Notes under the pieces: model-generated
What the model was told of the DNA's origin: nothing
What the model saw: only the letters and a program-made list of their open reading frames with translations
Database searches by the model: none
In this document: piece by piece, positions 18,366-27,221 of the stretch
Numbering within the stretch: the stretch's first letter is position 1
How the letters are laid out: each line of letters begins with the position of its first letter
Program-made: the position numbers and the translations under genes
Source: Tolypothrix brevis GSE-NOS-MK-07-07A
GTDB lineage: Bacteria > Cyanobacteriota > Cyanobacteriia > Cyanobacteriales > Nostocaceae
Direction: 5' to 3'
Length of the DNA stretch: 64,000 nt
NCBI GenBank assembly: GCA_019358985.1
Contig: JAHHIJ010000003.1
Location: forward strand, 210,949-274,948

Positions 18366-18625
18366 TTTACAAAGAATATATTTTATATTAATCCTTTCTG
18401 GGCAAGCTTTTTGAGGCTTAACGGGAAAAGTCAGGATTAGGGAAAGATGGAAAGAATAATTTGTGACCTTTTTTGAATTGGAGCGATCGCGCAGCGTCTC
18501 TGCTCATAGAAGCGACTTGACCCTTGACTAATGACCAATAGGCAGCCGATGTTGAAATTAATTATGCGTCACCCAGAACCCTTGTAGAGACGTAGCACTG
18601 CTACGTCTGTTTTCCACGCCTATGA
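18366..18625. repeat. Intergenic region with decayed composite repeat
   Basis: A degenerate copy of the composite repeat runs from about 18546 to 18632. It contains AAATTAATTATGCGTCACCC and a GTAGAGACGTAGCA-type palindrome at about 18584-18608 whose right arm has decayed. I see no gene. Confidence 0.7.
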
Positions 18626-20221
18626 CTAATGACGTTCGATCGCATCTCTTGTAGTTTTGTAAGCCTCAATAAAAGTTCGGAAGGATTCTTGAGAAATTTC
18701 CTCTAAAATCAGTTTGTCTGCAACTTCCTTGAGAATTTCATCTATCTTCTGTTGAAGTACATCTTTAGTTTCTTTAGTATCGTGTAGTAATTCAACGATC
18801 GCTTTAATATATTTTGCAGAAACTTCTCGTTGCTTATATTCTATTTGTTGCTCAATAAGTTGTTTTTCGCGTTCTATTGCTTCGCGAGTTGTTTTGTAAG
18901 CTTCGTTAAAAGTTCGGAAGGATTCTTGAGAAATGCTCTCCAAAATCAGAGCATCAGCAGCTTTCCTAAAAATTTCATCAAGTAACTTTTGGTTTTTTTC
19001 AAGGTCGTTTGGACTTGCTTTCATTAAATTAATAGCTGATGCAATATATTCATCAGCCTCATTTTTTCGGCTACTTTCTATCCATATTTTCAGTTGTCTA
19101 ATCCAGGAAACAACGACTACAATAACTGTTAAAATTAAAGCTAGATAGTCTGCATGTTCTTGCACAAAAGAGGGTTTATCTCGTTCATAAAAAGCAACTG
19201 CACCTGGATGAATAGGAGGGATACTACCACTTGTATTACTTGGACGGTCAATACTAGCAATCAAGGGTTTCACCTCAGGATGCTCTTTAGAAATGGCATT
19301 GGCTATTTCTTGACGATGCTCAAATATAATGCGAGTAATTTCTTGGATAACACTTGCATCTACCGTATCTCTTACTACTAATATTCTTGATACTGCGACT
19401 GTTGGTAAGTCTTTGTCAGGTACCGCGAAATTGCCTTTGTATGCTCCTTGAGGAATTTCGGCGCTTTCAAAAGCAGGATGTTGAATTTTCATCGCTTTTG
19501 CCTGTTCAATAGACACCAATCTTCCATCGTAGTCTTTGACAAGCATAGAAATACCTTGGTTCCCTAAAGCGCGAACACGAAACAAAGCATCTACCGTTCT
19601 AGATTTAAAATCTTCTTCTGCTTGCTTATCATCGTAATTTTCATTATTACTTAAACCAGTAACTTTAATATCTAACGTTTTTTTATCTTCTTTTAGTAAA
19701 CCGTAATGCTGTGCGACTTTATCAAAAGATTTGTATTGTCCTCCTTTAATAGGTAAAGCAACTCTTTTACCTCTCAAATCAGAGAATTGCTTGATATTTG
19801 GATCTCTAACTACTAGCTGAAATAAATCTTTATACAATATAGCCACGGTTCTAGACGATTGAGCTTTGGTACCAGATATTTCCTCAGAGGCAACGTCTGC
19901 TTGAGCTGTTGCTAACTGTGCAGTACCTTCTTGCAATTTTTTGAGGCTTTCTGCTGTACCCCCAGTAGATATGACTTCAATCTTAATACTGGAATTGCGT
20001 TCTACGACCTTTTCAATCGCTTCGCTGATAATATAACTTTCCCCTTCAGGATCTCCTGCTGCGAGAGTGAGAGTAGATGACATCAAACCTCGAACTCGGA
20101 GGTTGTGATAGGTGGTTAGTGCAACTAAACTTAAGCTGGCAAATCCCAAGCAAATAAAGATGAATTTGGATAAAGGGTCGAGATTGCGAAAAAAGCTCAG
20201 GAAATTGAATTTAACTGTCAT
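18626..20221 (-). CDS. TAXI-family substrate-binding protein with cytosolic C-terminal extension
   Basis: 531 residues. An N-terminal signal-anchor (FIFICLGFASLSLVALTTY) precedes a TAXI/TRAP-type binding domain beginning TLTLAAGDPEGESYIISEAI and running to about residue 345. A second membrane span follows (YLALILTVIVVVVSWI), then about 150 highly charged helical residues containing an internal duplication: ISQESFRTFNEAYKTTREAI and ISQESFRTFIEAYKTTRDAI, each preceded by LDEI/IDEI...ADxLIL. TAXI proteins usually feed a TRAP permease; none is visible within about 4 kb. The two spans and cytosolic tail suggest ligand sensing rather than transport, which is inference. Confidence 0.82.
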   Translation of the reverse strand: MTVKFNFLSFFRNLDPLSKFIFICLGFASLSLVALTTYHNLRVRGLMSSTLTLAAGDPEGESYIISEAIEKVVERNSSIKIEVISTGGTAESLKKLQEGTAQLATAQADVASEEISGTKAQSSRTVAILYKDLFQLVVRDPNIKQFSDLRGKRVALPIKGGQYKSFDKVAQHYGLLKEDKKTLDIKVTGLSNNENYDDKQAEEDFKSRTVDALFRVRALGNQGISMLVKDYDGRLVSIEQAKAMKIQHPAFESAEIPQGAYKGNFAVPDKDLPTVAVSRILVVRDTVDASVIQEITRIIFEHRQEIANAISKEHPEVKPLIASIDRPSNTSGSIPPIHPGAVAFYERDKPSFVQEHADYLALILTVIVVVVSWIRQLKIWIESSRKNEADEYIASAINLMKASPNDLEKNQKLLDEIFRKAADALILESISQESFRTFNEAYKTTREAIEREKQLIEQQIEYKQREVSAKYIKAIVELLHDTKETKDVLQQKIDEILKEVADKLILEEISQESFRTFIEAYKTTRDAIERH

Positions 20222-20698
20222 AACTCTAAAATTTTAATCTTTGGCAGAGATTAATGCACAACGACTCCCGCCGGTAACAGAGTAATGTTCCATTGAGTTG
20301 CGTTGTATTTGAGCTACATGAAACAGTTATGGATACAAATCGTAACGACGGCGTTCCAGACCAAATTTGATTGACTGTAAATTTACACCGTTTTTTTAAC
20401 GCAAAGGGACGCAGAGTAAGCGCAGAGGGACGCAGAGTTTTTCTGAATTTAATTCGTTACGAACTTGTGCAAAATTGTACTTAGATGCTGTAGTTCGGAG
20501 CAACTTGCAAACTCTGATTTTATACAAAGAAGCCCTCGCTGCTCAAAATTTATTGGCAACGAGAGCGTCGGATCACGATATACAGCAGATTTGAGGTAAA
20601 TGAAATACATATATAAAACCCAAAACTTTGTAGAGACGTAGCAGTGCTACGTCTTTACGTGTATTCCATTAGAGCGATAGAGTGCTGTAAAGCCTATC
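20222..20698. other. Intergenic region with dispersed repeats
   Basis: This 477-base gap holds one copy (20391-20478) of an 80-90-bp sequence rich in GGGACGCAGAG that recurs at 33163-33251, and a palindrome with TAGCAGTGCTA core at 20630-20658. No gene is evident. The part next to 20222 should contain the promoter of the TAXI gene. Confidence 0.75.
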
Positions 20699-22057
20699 CT
20701 AATAATTCTTTTGCCAAGGTCCCCAGATTGCAAAAGTGATTCCGGGGGTTTGGACATTCACAAACATTGTCCGACCATCTGGAGAGAAGCAAGCACCAGC
20801 CAACTCACTAAGCGCGCTACGAGCAAACTGGTACAGTTCCCCACCAGGAGCAACCCCGACAACAAAGTTATCGCCGGCGCCATCTTCACAAAGAAAGAGG
20901 TCGCCAAAGGGAGCCACCACAATGTTATCAGGCATATCTAATACTGTTCTATCGTTTGGCTCGACAAATAGTTCAATAGTGCCACCTTCTCTGGCATTTC
21001 TGCCAGGAATATAACGCCAAACCTGACCCCCACTGTTAGCACCACCACTTGTAGCACAAAAGTAAAACTCTCCGTTGCCGTACCATATTCCTTCACCGCG
21101 AGTAAATTGTGCGGCTCCTTTAGCAAAACCTTCTCTCCGCACTGTGTCTAATTGAGGATCGAAATCTTCAATGCGAACCCACTCTACTTCCTTTGGTTCA
21201 TTTATAGGGAAATTAGTTCTGGTTATGGCTTGAGGCATATCCTTAATTTTGAGAGCCTCAAGGATACCACCTGCCTCTAATTTGCCTGGTTTATTGGGGA
21301 TGAAGCGATAGAACAAGCTATCTCCAGTGTCTTCTGTCTGATAGACAATTCCGGTTCTGGGGTCTATGGCAACGGCTTCATGGTTGAACCGACCCATTTC
21401 TACTAAAGGTCTAGGATCAACTGTACCCTTTTTGGGTTTGCGAAGCGCTGGAACTTCAAAGTTATAACCGTGTCGCTGAGAAACTCTGTTCGGATTGGGT
21501 ACGAAGATACCAGAATTTGCTGGCTGTTGTATCATCTCAGGAGTAGTTTCTGGAGTGGAGGTGTTTTCTTCACTACTAATCCATGACCCCCAAGGAGTTA
21601 GACCACCAGCACAGTTACGGTAAGTTCCCGCTAGTGAAGCGTAATCTGTAATAAGTTCACGCTTTGGGCTAACGATTAATGTAGTTGTGCCACCCTTACA
21701 AAGCTCGTCATACCTTTGTCCAATGACTTCTGTCCTTGAGTTTGGGCTAAGTTCGTGATTGCGAACTAAGATAACGGAGCGATTTGGTCCAGCGAAAGCA
21801 GCCATGCCATCATGAGCTCCAGGCACTGGGTTGCCGTCACCCATCATATCGCCTGTCCGCGAAAATGCTCGGTATTTAAATCCGTCTGGTAAGTCTAACA
21901 AGCCATCAGGATCTGGGATGAGCGGACCATAGCCTGAACCTGTGAGGGATTTTCCTTGAGCGGCTTTAGCATAAACAGCTTTTAAAGTATCCCCAACAAC
22001 AAGAGTTGCAGCAGTTGCACCTGCAATAGTAACAAATTGTCTTCGTGAGAAAGCCAT
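20699..22057 (-). CDS. PhoX-like phosphatase (DUF839), Tat-exported
   Basis: 452 residues. The N-terminus MAFSRRQFVTIAGATAATLVVG is a twin-arginine signal (SRRQFV), so export folded with cofactor is expected. The body has DUF839/PhoX motifs: LVRNHELSPNSRTEV, YRNCAGGLTPWGSWISSEEN, GRFNHEAVAIDPRTGIVYQTEDTGDSLFYRF, PFGDLFLCEDGAGDN and FSPDGRTMFVNVQTPG near the end. PhoX enzymes are Ca/Fe-dependent alkaline phosphatases induced by phosphate starvation; family members in cyanobacteria vary in activity. No clear Pho box was identified upstream. Confidence 0.85.
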   Translation of the reverse strand: MAFSRRQFVTIAGATAATLVVGDTLKAVYAKAAQGKSLTGSGYGPLIPDPDGLLDLPDGFKYRAFSRTGDMMGDGNPVPGAHDGMAAFAGPNRSVILVRNHELSPNSRTEVIGQRYDELCKGGTTTLIVSPKRELITDYASLAGTYRNCAGGLTPWGSWISSEENTSTPETTPEMIQQPANSGIFVPNPNRVSQRHGYNFEVPALRKPKKGTVDPRPLVEMGRFNHEAVAIDPRTGIVYQTEDTGDSLFYRFIPNKPGKLEAGGILEALKIKDMPQAITRTNFPINEPKEVEWVRIEDFDPQLDTVRREGFAKGAAQFTRGEGIWYGNGEFYFCATSGGANSGGQVWRYIPGRNAREGGTIELFVEPNDRTVLDMPDNIVVAPFGDLFLCEDGAGDNFVVGVAPGGELYQFARSALSELAGACFSPDGRTMFVNVQTPGITFAIWGPWQKNY

Positions 22058-22395
22058 AGTTTCTGTGATTTAATTGTCTGTAAAAATTAGTAGATGTTGT
22101 GCAATATTTAGGTTGTGCTATAAACTTCTACAAGAGTAAAATATCTGGCGTTTTAATGCCTAATCTGACTCTTGAGCATGGTTAAAACAGGTAAAATTTC
22201 TCAATTTCCCCCTAATTTTTTTTGCCACAATTGCTCAACTAAGTTAATGCAACCAAATAATATACTGATAAAGTTAAGCTCAGTTAATCGTTGTGTTAAC
22301 TATGTTTTAAGAAGCAATATTGAAAAATTTAATTTAAACTTTTATCTCTTTTTAAGATTAGTTTGATTATTTATTTAATATACAGCAGTTTTTAT

Positions 22396-22488
22396 TAGAC
22401 ATCGACCCCTATGCTTATGATGCGTTACCACAAAGCCAAGAGACGTAGCACTGCTACGTCTCTACATTCCTTTTCACGCAGATGTCTA
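22396..22488. mobile_element. 93-bp composite palindromic element
   Basis: Bounded by TAGACATC and GATGTCTA, with a TAGCACTGCTA-core palindrome inside. Both sides show the pentamer TATTA (TATTA-GACATC and GATGTC-TATTA), compatible with a 5-bp target duplication. Confidence 0.8.
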
Positions 22489-22658
22489 TTATTCAGATAA
22501 AAAATAGGAACACGATATTATCGTGTCCCAACAAATAACTGAAAAGCATCCCTAATTTACTCTCAGAAAACAAGTATTATTCTGCAATACGCTTGGTGTT
22601 AAGGATTATTGGTGGTAATTCTAGATGTGTAGAGACTTCGTATTTCACGTCTCTACAT

Positions 22659-22898
22659 TAGACATCTGTTGGAAAAGATGTAGAGACGTAGCAATGCTAC
22701 GTCTAATCAAGGGTTATGGCAATACGGTTCGGATAAGATTTTTTGATGAAAATTATAGATCACAAAGACGCAAGGGAATCGCCGTCTCTACAAAGGACTT
22801 CTTATTGTAAAGACGGCGATTCCCTTGCGTCTCTTGCCCTAACCGAACCGTATTGAGGGTTATGGGTAAAGCATAATTAATTTCCACTCCTATGTCTA
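22659..22898. mobile_element. Composite element interrupted by a 136-bp insertion
   Basis: Left end TAGACATC at 22659, right end ATGTCTA ending at 22898. Removing the 136-bp insertion and one 10-bp duplicate leaves 94 bp, the normal length of the family. This reconstructs both the host element and the insertion event. Confidence 0.85.
22720..22855. mobile_element. 136-bp MITE with 13-bp inverted ends and 10-bp target duplication
   Basis: The ends are CAATACGGTTCGG (22720) and CCGAACCGTATTG (ending 22855), perfect inverted repeats. AGGGTTATGG is found directly on both sides (22710-22719 and 22856-22865). The interior is a further inverted repeat, GACGCAAGGGAATCGCCGTC against its complement. 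There is no ORF, so it must have moved with an enzyme supplied in trans. Confidence 0.88.
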
Positions 22899-22899
22899 T

Positions 22900-23082
22900 T
22901 AGACATCTCCAGAAAACAATGTAGAGACTTCGTATTTCGCGTCTCTACAAGGGTTGTGGACAACGCATAGTTCATTTTCATTCCTATGTCTATTAGACGT
23001 CTCCAGAAATTAATTATGCGTTGCCCGAAACCCTTGTAGAGACGTTCCGCCGGAACTTTACGTATGAATCTGGAGATGTCTA
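22900..23082. mobile_element. Two head-to-tail composite elements
   Basis: Copies at 22900-22992 (core TTCGTATTTCGCG) and 22994-23082 (core TTCCGCCGGAA, right arm decayed) are joined through a TATTA junction. The second ends 6 bases before the bciB stop codon. Confidence 0.85.
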
Positions 23083-23087
23083 TTGTA

Positions 23088-24281
23088 TTATTCAGGTAAT
23101 TTATACTGCCCAACAATCCGTTTAGCAAACTCCGGAACATGTGCGTCTAACTTCTCCGGATGATTCCGCTTGACGTATAAATAATTACGGGTAAAGTGAG
23201 AATCAATGGAGAAACGTGCATATTCTAAACCTTTGGGACCAATTTTTTCAATCACGACACCCATCAATTTTGCCGCCCACATCGGCAGAGTAACGCCTTT
23301 GTCATAAGCGGGAATACTTTGTTGTACGGCTTCTTTCCGGTTTCCTTGCGATGTCACAGGCTGGGTTTTTAGCTGGTCTTTCACCAAATCCAGCATTTCT
23401 TTACCTGTATCATTTCTGACTACAATCCACTGCCAACCGAAAGGTGCGCCCATGTAACCGACTACCAAATCTGCCAGGGAATTTACGTAATCAAAGCAAC
23501 TCATACAAGAAGGGGCAAAAACATCTTTGAGTTTGTTGGTTTTTAAGCCAAAGAATGGTACGGTTTCTGTTGAGCCATCTTCGTGTTTGAAGTGAACTCG
23601 GAAGTCTTGCATGAATTCGTAGTGTACCACTGTTTCAGGCGATCGGCTAGTGGTTTCTAAGAATTTTTGCAATCCGGCACGGTTGACATTATCTACACAT
23701 GGCGTTCCTAAAACATACAACTTTTCTAACCCAAGTTGTTTTTCGACGGCTCGTAATGCTTGAATTTGGCAACCAACCCCAATTACTAACAGTCGCTTCA
23801 TTCCCGATTTTTCTATTTGTTCCAACACGGAAAGGTTAGGGGATAGTGTTGGTTTATTTACTCGCGCCGCTAGTATTTCTTCTGGGGTTCTGGCGATGAT
23901 TGGCATCGGTTGAAAGCGGTCTTCTTTGGTGTTTTGTACGCAGACAACGCCTTCAACTATGCCGCGATTGAGCATTTCAATGGCAATGCTGCTAACAATT
24001 CCCGTCCATTGTGCGCCTTCGATGGGCTGCTGTTTGCGGGCTGCGGTCATGTGTTGATGAACACCAAAGTAGAGTTCATCGGGGTTATCGAGATTGCGCG
24101 ATCGCTCGTGGGTTTCTTCTTCAAGTTCGCCTATTTGCTGATTAATAAAAGCGCAGGCTTCCTTGACATAGTGAATGTAATATGTATCGCACAGTCCACA
24201 CTCGCTACACAGTTCTTTCGCAGGACGACGGCTAGAGGGTTTGAGAGCTTTGGCTTTTTTGTGAGGATAAACTGAAGTCAT
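23088..24281 (-). CDS. bciB: Ferredoxin-type divinyl chlorophyllide 8-vinyl reductase BciB
   Basis: 397 residues of the F420-hydrogenase beta-subunit/FrhB-like family, in the cyanobacterial branch that includes Synechocystis Slr1923. It reduces the 8-vinyl group of divinyl (proto)chlorophyllide, using ferredoxin, in chlorophyll synthesis. Visible are the Fe-S cysteines CSECGLC near residue 24, GVGCQIQALRAVEK, LGTPCVDNVNRAGLQKFL and FAPSCMSCFDYVNSLADLVVGYMGAPFGWQW. Length and motif order agree with the family. It is monocistronic between the repeat cluster and a divergent small gene. Confidence 0.9.
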   Translation of the reverse strand: MTSVYPHKKAKALKPSSRRPAKELCSECGLCDTYYIHYVKEACAFINQQIGELEEETHERSRNLDNPDELYFGVHQHMTAARKQQPIEGAQWTGIVSSIAIEMLNRGIVEGVVCVQNTKEDRFQPMPIIARTPEEILAARVNKPTLSPNLSVLEQIEKSGMKRLLVIGVGCQIQALRAVEKQLGLEKLYVLGTPCVDNVNRAGLQKFLETTSRSPETVVHYEFMQDFRVHFKHEDGSTETVPFFGLKTNKLKDVFAPSCMSCFDYVNSLADLVVGYMGAPFGWQWIVVRNDTGKEMLDLVKDQLKTQPVTSQGNRKEAVQQSIPAYDKGVTLPMWAAKLMGVVIEKIGPKGLEYARFSIDSHFTRNYLYVKRNHPEKLDAHVPEFAKRIVGQYKLPE

Positions 24282-24428
24282 ATAAATTCTTTGTCTTATG
24301 GAGATATCGCTTTTATTACAATACCTTGTTTAGTATATATGCACTAAAGGATGTTTAAATTAACCCTAACCGCGATCGCAATACCACAAGATAAAATTAA
24401 GAAAGTCTATTGAGGTATTAACTTCACA

Positions 24429-24650
24429 ATGGGTACTTTGCCTGAAATCGAAGCTGCTATTAAACAACTACCTGAAAATGATATTCGTCAATTAGCTGCA
24501 TGGCTAGAAGAATGCTTGGAGCAAATGTGGGATAAACAAATAAAAAATGACTTGACATCAGGAAAATTAGATCGACTAATTGCAAAAGCCGAAGCTAATA
24601 TTGCCGACAAACCGGTGCGAGATATAGATGAAATCCTTAACAACTCCTGA
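24429..24650 (+). CDS. Small antitoxin-like protein
   Basis: 73 residues: LPEIEAAIKQLPENDIRQLAAWLEECLEQMWDKQI..., with a basic middle and an acidic tail (DIDEILNNS). Small cyanobacterial proteins with this opening and an immediately overlapping RelE-like reading frame are commonly annotated as antitoxins. The next frame starts 23 bases before this stop, as in toxin-antitoxin pairs. The partner is truncated, so this may be an orphan antitoxin. Confidence 0.65.
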   Translation: MGTLPEIEAAIKQLPENDIRQLAAWLEECLEQMWDKQIKNDLTSGKLDRLIAKAEANIADKPVRDIDEILNNS

Positions 24651-24711
24651 TTTTTGGAAAGCTTATGCTCAACTACCGAAGGATATAAAAGAACAAGCAA
24701 AGAAAGCATAG
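24628..24711 (+). pseudogene. Truncated RelE/HigB-like toxin remnant
   Basis: ATG 24628 opens 27 codons, MKSLTTPDFWKAYAQLPKDI..., matching the usual N-terminus of RelE/ParE-superfamily toxins (xFWKxYxxLPxxIxxxAxKA), then hits a stop at 24709-24711. Full toxins are about 85-100 residues. The next 78 bases are a small inverted-repeat segment and no remainder of the toxin is readable in any frame, so the toxin is inactive. Confidence 0.7.
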
Positions 24712-24795
24712 ATGATTACCGGATAAACTTCACAATTAACTATTGAAAATGCCTTTGTAAAACTTGAAAATATCTATCCGGTAATCGACGATTAA
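24712..24795. repeat. Inverted repeat GATTACCGGATA / TATCCGGTAATC
   Basis: GATTACCGGATA at 24714-24725 pairs with TATCCGGTAATC at 24775-24786. The segment begins right where the toxin frame breaks and may be the remnant of the insertion that truncated it, or a terminator-like hairpin for the convergent ABC gene. Confidence 0.7.
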
Positions 24796-24801
24796 CGGCT
24801 A

Positions 24802-25473
24802 CTAGTTCACAATTAAACCATCCTGAACTCGGATAATCCTTTTAGTTTGAGCCGCGATATCTGGTTCATGAGTCACAATCACAATTGTGATACCTTGTTC
24901 ATTAAGTTCTGTTAACAACTTCATCACCTCATAAGAAGTTTCAGTATCTAAAGCTCCCGTTGGTTCATCTGCTAAAACTAATGCAGGTCTATTAACTAAT
25001 GCACGCGCGATCGCTACTCGTTGTTGTTGTCCCCCAGAAAGTTGGCTGGGACGGTTGGAAATGCGATCGCCTAATCCCACCCTTCTCAAAGCTTCTAATG
25101 CCCTTTTACGGCGTTGTGGCTTTGGTAGGTTCGCATAAACCATTGGTAACATAACATTATCTAAAGCAGTTGCACGCGACAGAAGGTTAAATTGTTGGAA
25201 AACAAAACCGATTCTTTGATTGCGAATATACGCTAATTCATCATCATCAAAAGTAGTCAGGTTTCTACCTTCAAAAATATAGTTTCCAGTTGTCGGACGA
25301 TCCAAACAACCGACAATATTCATGAGCGTAGATTTGCCCGAACCTGAGGCACCCATAATCGAGACATATTCACCTTCTTCAATAGAGAGTTGAATTCCCT
25401 TAAGGATGGGAACACTAACTTCTCCTAAATGGTAAGTTTTCGTAATTGATTCCATCCAAATCATCGTTGTCAT
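24802..25473 (-). CDS. MacB/LolD-type ABC transporter ATP-binding protein
   Basis: 223 residues, the normal size. Walker A is GASGSGKST, the Q-loop follows in FVFQQFNLL, the signature is LSGGQQQR, Walker B is [12 protein letters not shown] and the H-loop is VTHEPD. This subfamily powers periplasmic-adaptor-linked extrusion or lipoprotein release. It is the last gene of a minus-strand series adaptor-permease-ATPase, so it should energise the permease at 25759-27078. A 285-base gap with repeats separates it from the permease, longer than expected in an operon. Confidence 0.92.
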   Translation of the reverse strand: MTTMIWMESITKTYHLGEVSVPILKGIQLSIEEGEYVSIMGASGSGKSTLMNIVGCLDRPTTGNYIFEGRNLTTFDDDELAYIRNQRIGFVFQQFNLLSRATALDNVMLPMVYANLPKPQRRKRALEALRRVGLGDRISNRPSQLSGGQQQRVAIARALVNRPALVLADEPTGALDTETSYEVMKLLTELNEQGITIVIVTHEPDIAAQTKRIIRVQDGLIVN

Positions 25474-25533
25474 ATTTATTTAAAGTTGTTGGTTGTTAGT
25501 TGTTACAGCAGATTGCGTTATTATTAAATACAC

Positions 25534-25738
25534 GTAGAGACGTTCCGCCGGAACGTCTTTACAGGATTTTCGGTTTTATTCATGTACTTCCTAAACCTGA
25601 AATCTGCTGTATATCATTTCTCTATAAATATATCCATAATTAGCCCACGCAGGTGGGCTTCCCTTCTCCTTCGGAGACGCTAACGCGAACGGGACGCTAC
25701 GCGAACGTTCCTATAGCCCCAGGCTTCCAGCCTGAGGG
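25534..25738. repeat. Palindromes between ABC permease and ATPase genes
   Basis: A 29-bp GTTCCGCCGGAAC-core palindrome sits at 25534-25562. At 25642-25738 a second unit joins AGCCCACGCAGGTGGGCT with an inverted repeat around CAGGCTTCCAGCCTG. The second unit recurs in opposite orientation at 56310-56364. Confidence 0.85.
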
Positions 25739-25758
25739 ATTATCCGAAATAATTAATA

Positions 25759-27078
25759 TTAATCACTTCTTAAAGCTGTAATTGGATCTAATTTAGAAGC
25801 GCTTCGTGCGGGAATTACCCCTGCGAGTAAACCAACAGTTAACGAAAGTCCAAACCCGACAATTACTGACCAGAAAGAAACCACAAATGGAAATTTGAAA
25901 ATAGTTGCTGCCACAAAAGCAATCAAAATACCACTTCCGATACCAATACCTCCGCCAACAGTAGAAATTACAATCGCTTCCGCTAAAAATTGATTGAGAA
26001 TAGCTGAATTTGTCGCCCCTACTGCTTTGCGAATTCCGATTTCCCGCGTTCGTTCGACAACAGAAACCAGCATAATATTAGCAATTCCAATTCCACCAAC
26101 GACTAAAGAAATCCCAGCGATCGCTACCACCATTACCGTAAATAAACCAACAATATTTGTAAAGGTGCTAATAATATCCGCTTGGTTAGTAATCCGAAAA
26201 TCATCAGCTTGGGGTGGGTAGATATTGTGACGCAAACGTAAAAGATTTGAGACTTGAAACTGAACAGCGTCTAACTGTTCCTGATTTCCAGCTTTAATCA
26301 AAATCCCGTTCACAGAAACCCCAGATAAAGCATTGTTCCCAACAAGTCTTGCTGACATACTAGTAAGAGGTAGGAAAACTAAGTCATCTCTGTCCATTCC
26401 TCCTTGAGAACCTTTAGATTGCGTTACACCGATCACTTGATAAGCTTCTCCTTGAATGCGGATTATCTTACCTATAGGATCACCACCATCTGTAAACAAA
26501 GTACTTTCAACAGTTGGTCCAATAACAGCAACTTCTTTAGCAGTATCTAGTTCTTCTTGATTAAAAAATCTCCCATTTTGGATTTGAATATCTCTGACTT
26601 CTGGGTAGTTTAAATCTGTTCCATAAATGGGTGTTGAACTGTTTTGACCTCCATAAACAATTTGTGTATTTCGTACAAGGTAGGCAGAGACAATTTGGGC
26701 AGATGGTGCTTGTTGAGCGATCGCTTTGGCATCATCCCAAGTTAATGTACTACTAGAACCAATTCCTTGACGGATATTTCCGCTTCTAGCTGCACCAGAA
26801 AAAACTGAAAGCACATCTGGACCCAAAGCCTGTATCTGTTGCTCGGTTCCTTTCTGCACACCCTGCCCAACAGAAGTAATGGCGATTACTGAGGAAATCC
26901 CAATAATTACGCCCAGCATCGTTAAACCTGTGCGTAATTTGTTACTCCAAAGTGTCTCCACCGCCATTGACAATATTTCTAGCAGTGAGACAGTAGAGCT
27001 ACTTTTCTGTTTAGGTAAAACCTTAAGCATATTGTGATATTTATAACTAACTTTTTGGCGTTGCACCAATTGAGGCAT
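25759..27078 (-). CDS. MacB-type ABC transporter permease
   Basis: 439 residues. After a 35-residue leader come an N-terminal span (WSNKLRTGLTMLGVIIGISSVIAI), a periplasmic MacB-core domain of about 220 residues (GQGVQKGTEQQIQALGPDVLSV ... NGILIKAGNQEQLDAVQFQV) and three C-terminal FtsX-like spans with the conserved VVERTREIGIRKAVGATNSAILNQFL. The ATPase is a separate gene, as in many cyanobacterial systems. The start is uncertain: ATG 27078 lies 11 bases from a palindrome array and lacks a strong ribosome site; ATG 27030 (MLKVLPKQKSS) is the alternative. Confidence 0.9.
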   Translation of the reverse strand: MPQLVQRQKVSYKYHNMLKVLPKQKSSSTVSLLEILSMAVETLWSNKLRTGLTMLGVIIGISSVIAITSVGQGVQKGTEQQIQALGPDVLSVFSGAARSGNIRQGIGSSSTLTWDDAKAIAQQAPSAQIVSAYLVRNTQIVYGGQNSSTPIYGTDLNYPEVRDIQIQNGRFFNQEELDTAKEVAVIGPTVESTLFTDGGDPIGKIIRIQGEAYQVIGVTQSKGSQGGMDRDDLVFLPLTSMSARLVGNNALSGVSVNGILIKAGNQEQLDAVQFQVSNLLRLRHNIYPPQADDFRITNQADIISTFTNIVGLFTVMVVAIAGISLVVGGIGIANIMLVSVVERTREIGIRKAVGATNSAILNQFLAEAIVISTVGGGIGIGSGILIAFVAATIFKFPFVVSFWSVIVGFGLSLTVGLLAGVIPARSASKLDPITALRSD

Positions 27079-27088
27079 GAATCCACAT

Positions 27089-27163
27089 GTAGAGACGTAG
27101 CACTGCTACATGTAGAGACGTAGCACTGCTACATGTAGAGACGTAGCACTGCTACGTCTCTAC
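27089..27163. repeat. Tandem array of truncated palindromes, 23-bp period
   Basis: GTAGAGACGTAGCACTGCTA followed by CAT occurs twice with 23-bp spacing (27089, 27112), then a complete 29-bp palindrome at 27135-27163. The array lies immediately upstream of the permease start, so it is transcribed in the adaptor-permease leader if these genes form an operon. Confidence 0.95.
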
Positions 27164-27221
27164 AAAAATTTTGGTATTAGATAAAATCATATTGATACAT
27201 GAAATCAGCAACGCCAACTTT

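Larger units (their letters stand above)
22058..23087. other. One-kilobase non-coding region of nested repeats
   Basis: The first 330 bases are AT-rich and probably hold the promoter of the PhoX-like gene; an apparent 64-codon ORF at 22172-22366 has no coding character. From 22396 to 23082 the DNA is almost entirely repeats: composite 93-bp elements at 22396-22488, 22659-22898 (interrupted), 22900-22992 and 22994-23082, a lone palindrome at 22629-22656, and a solo end CAATACGCTTGGTGTTA at about 22584-22600. Confidence 0.85.

Noticed and set aside
22172..22366. 64-codon plus-strand ORF
   Set aside because: AT-rich, no ribosome site, no family features, and it lies in the promoter side of the PhoX-like gene.
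27089..27163. Possible CRISPR array
   Set aside because: The units abut each other with no unique spacers, and the same palindrome is dispersed throughout the window; no cas genes seen.
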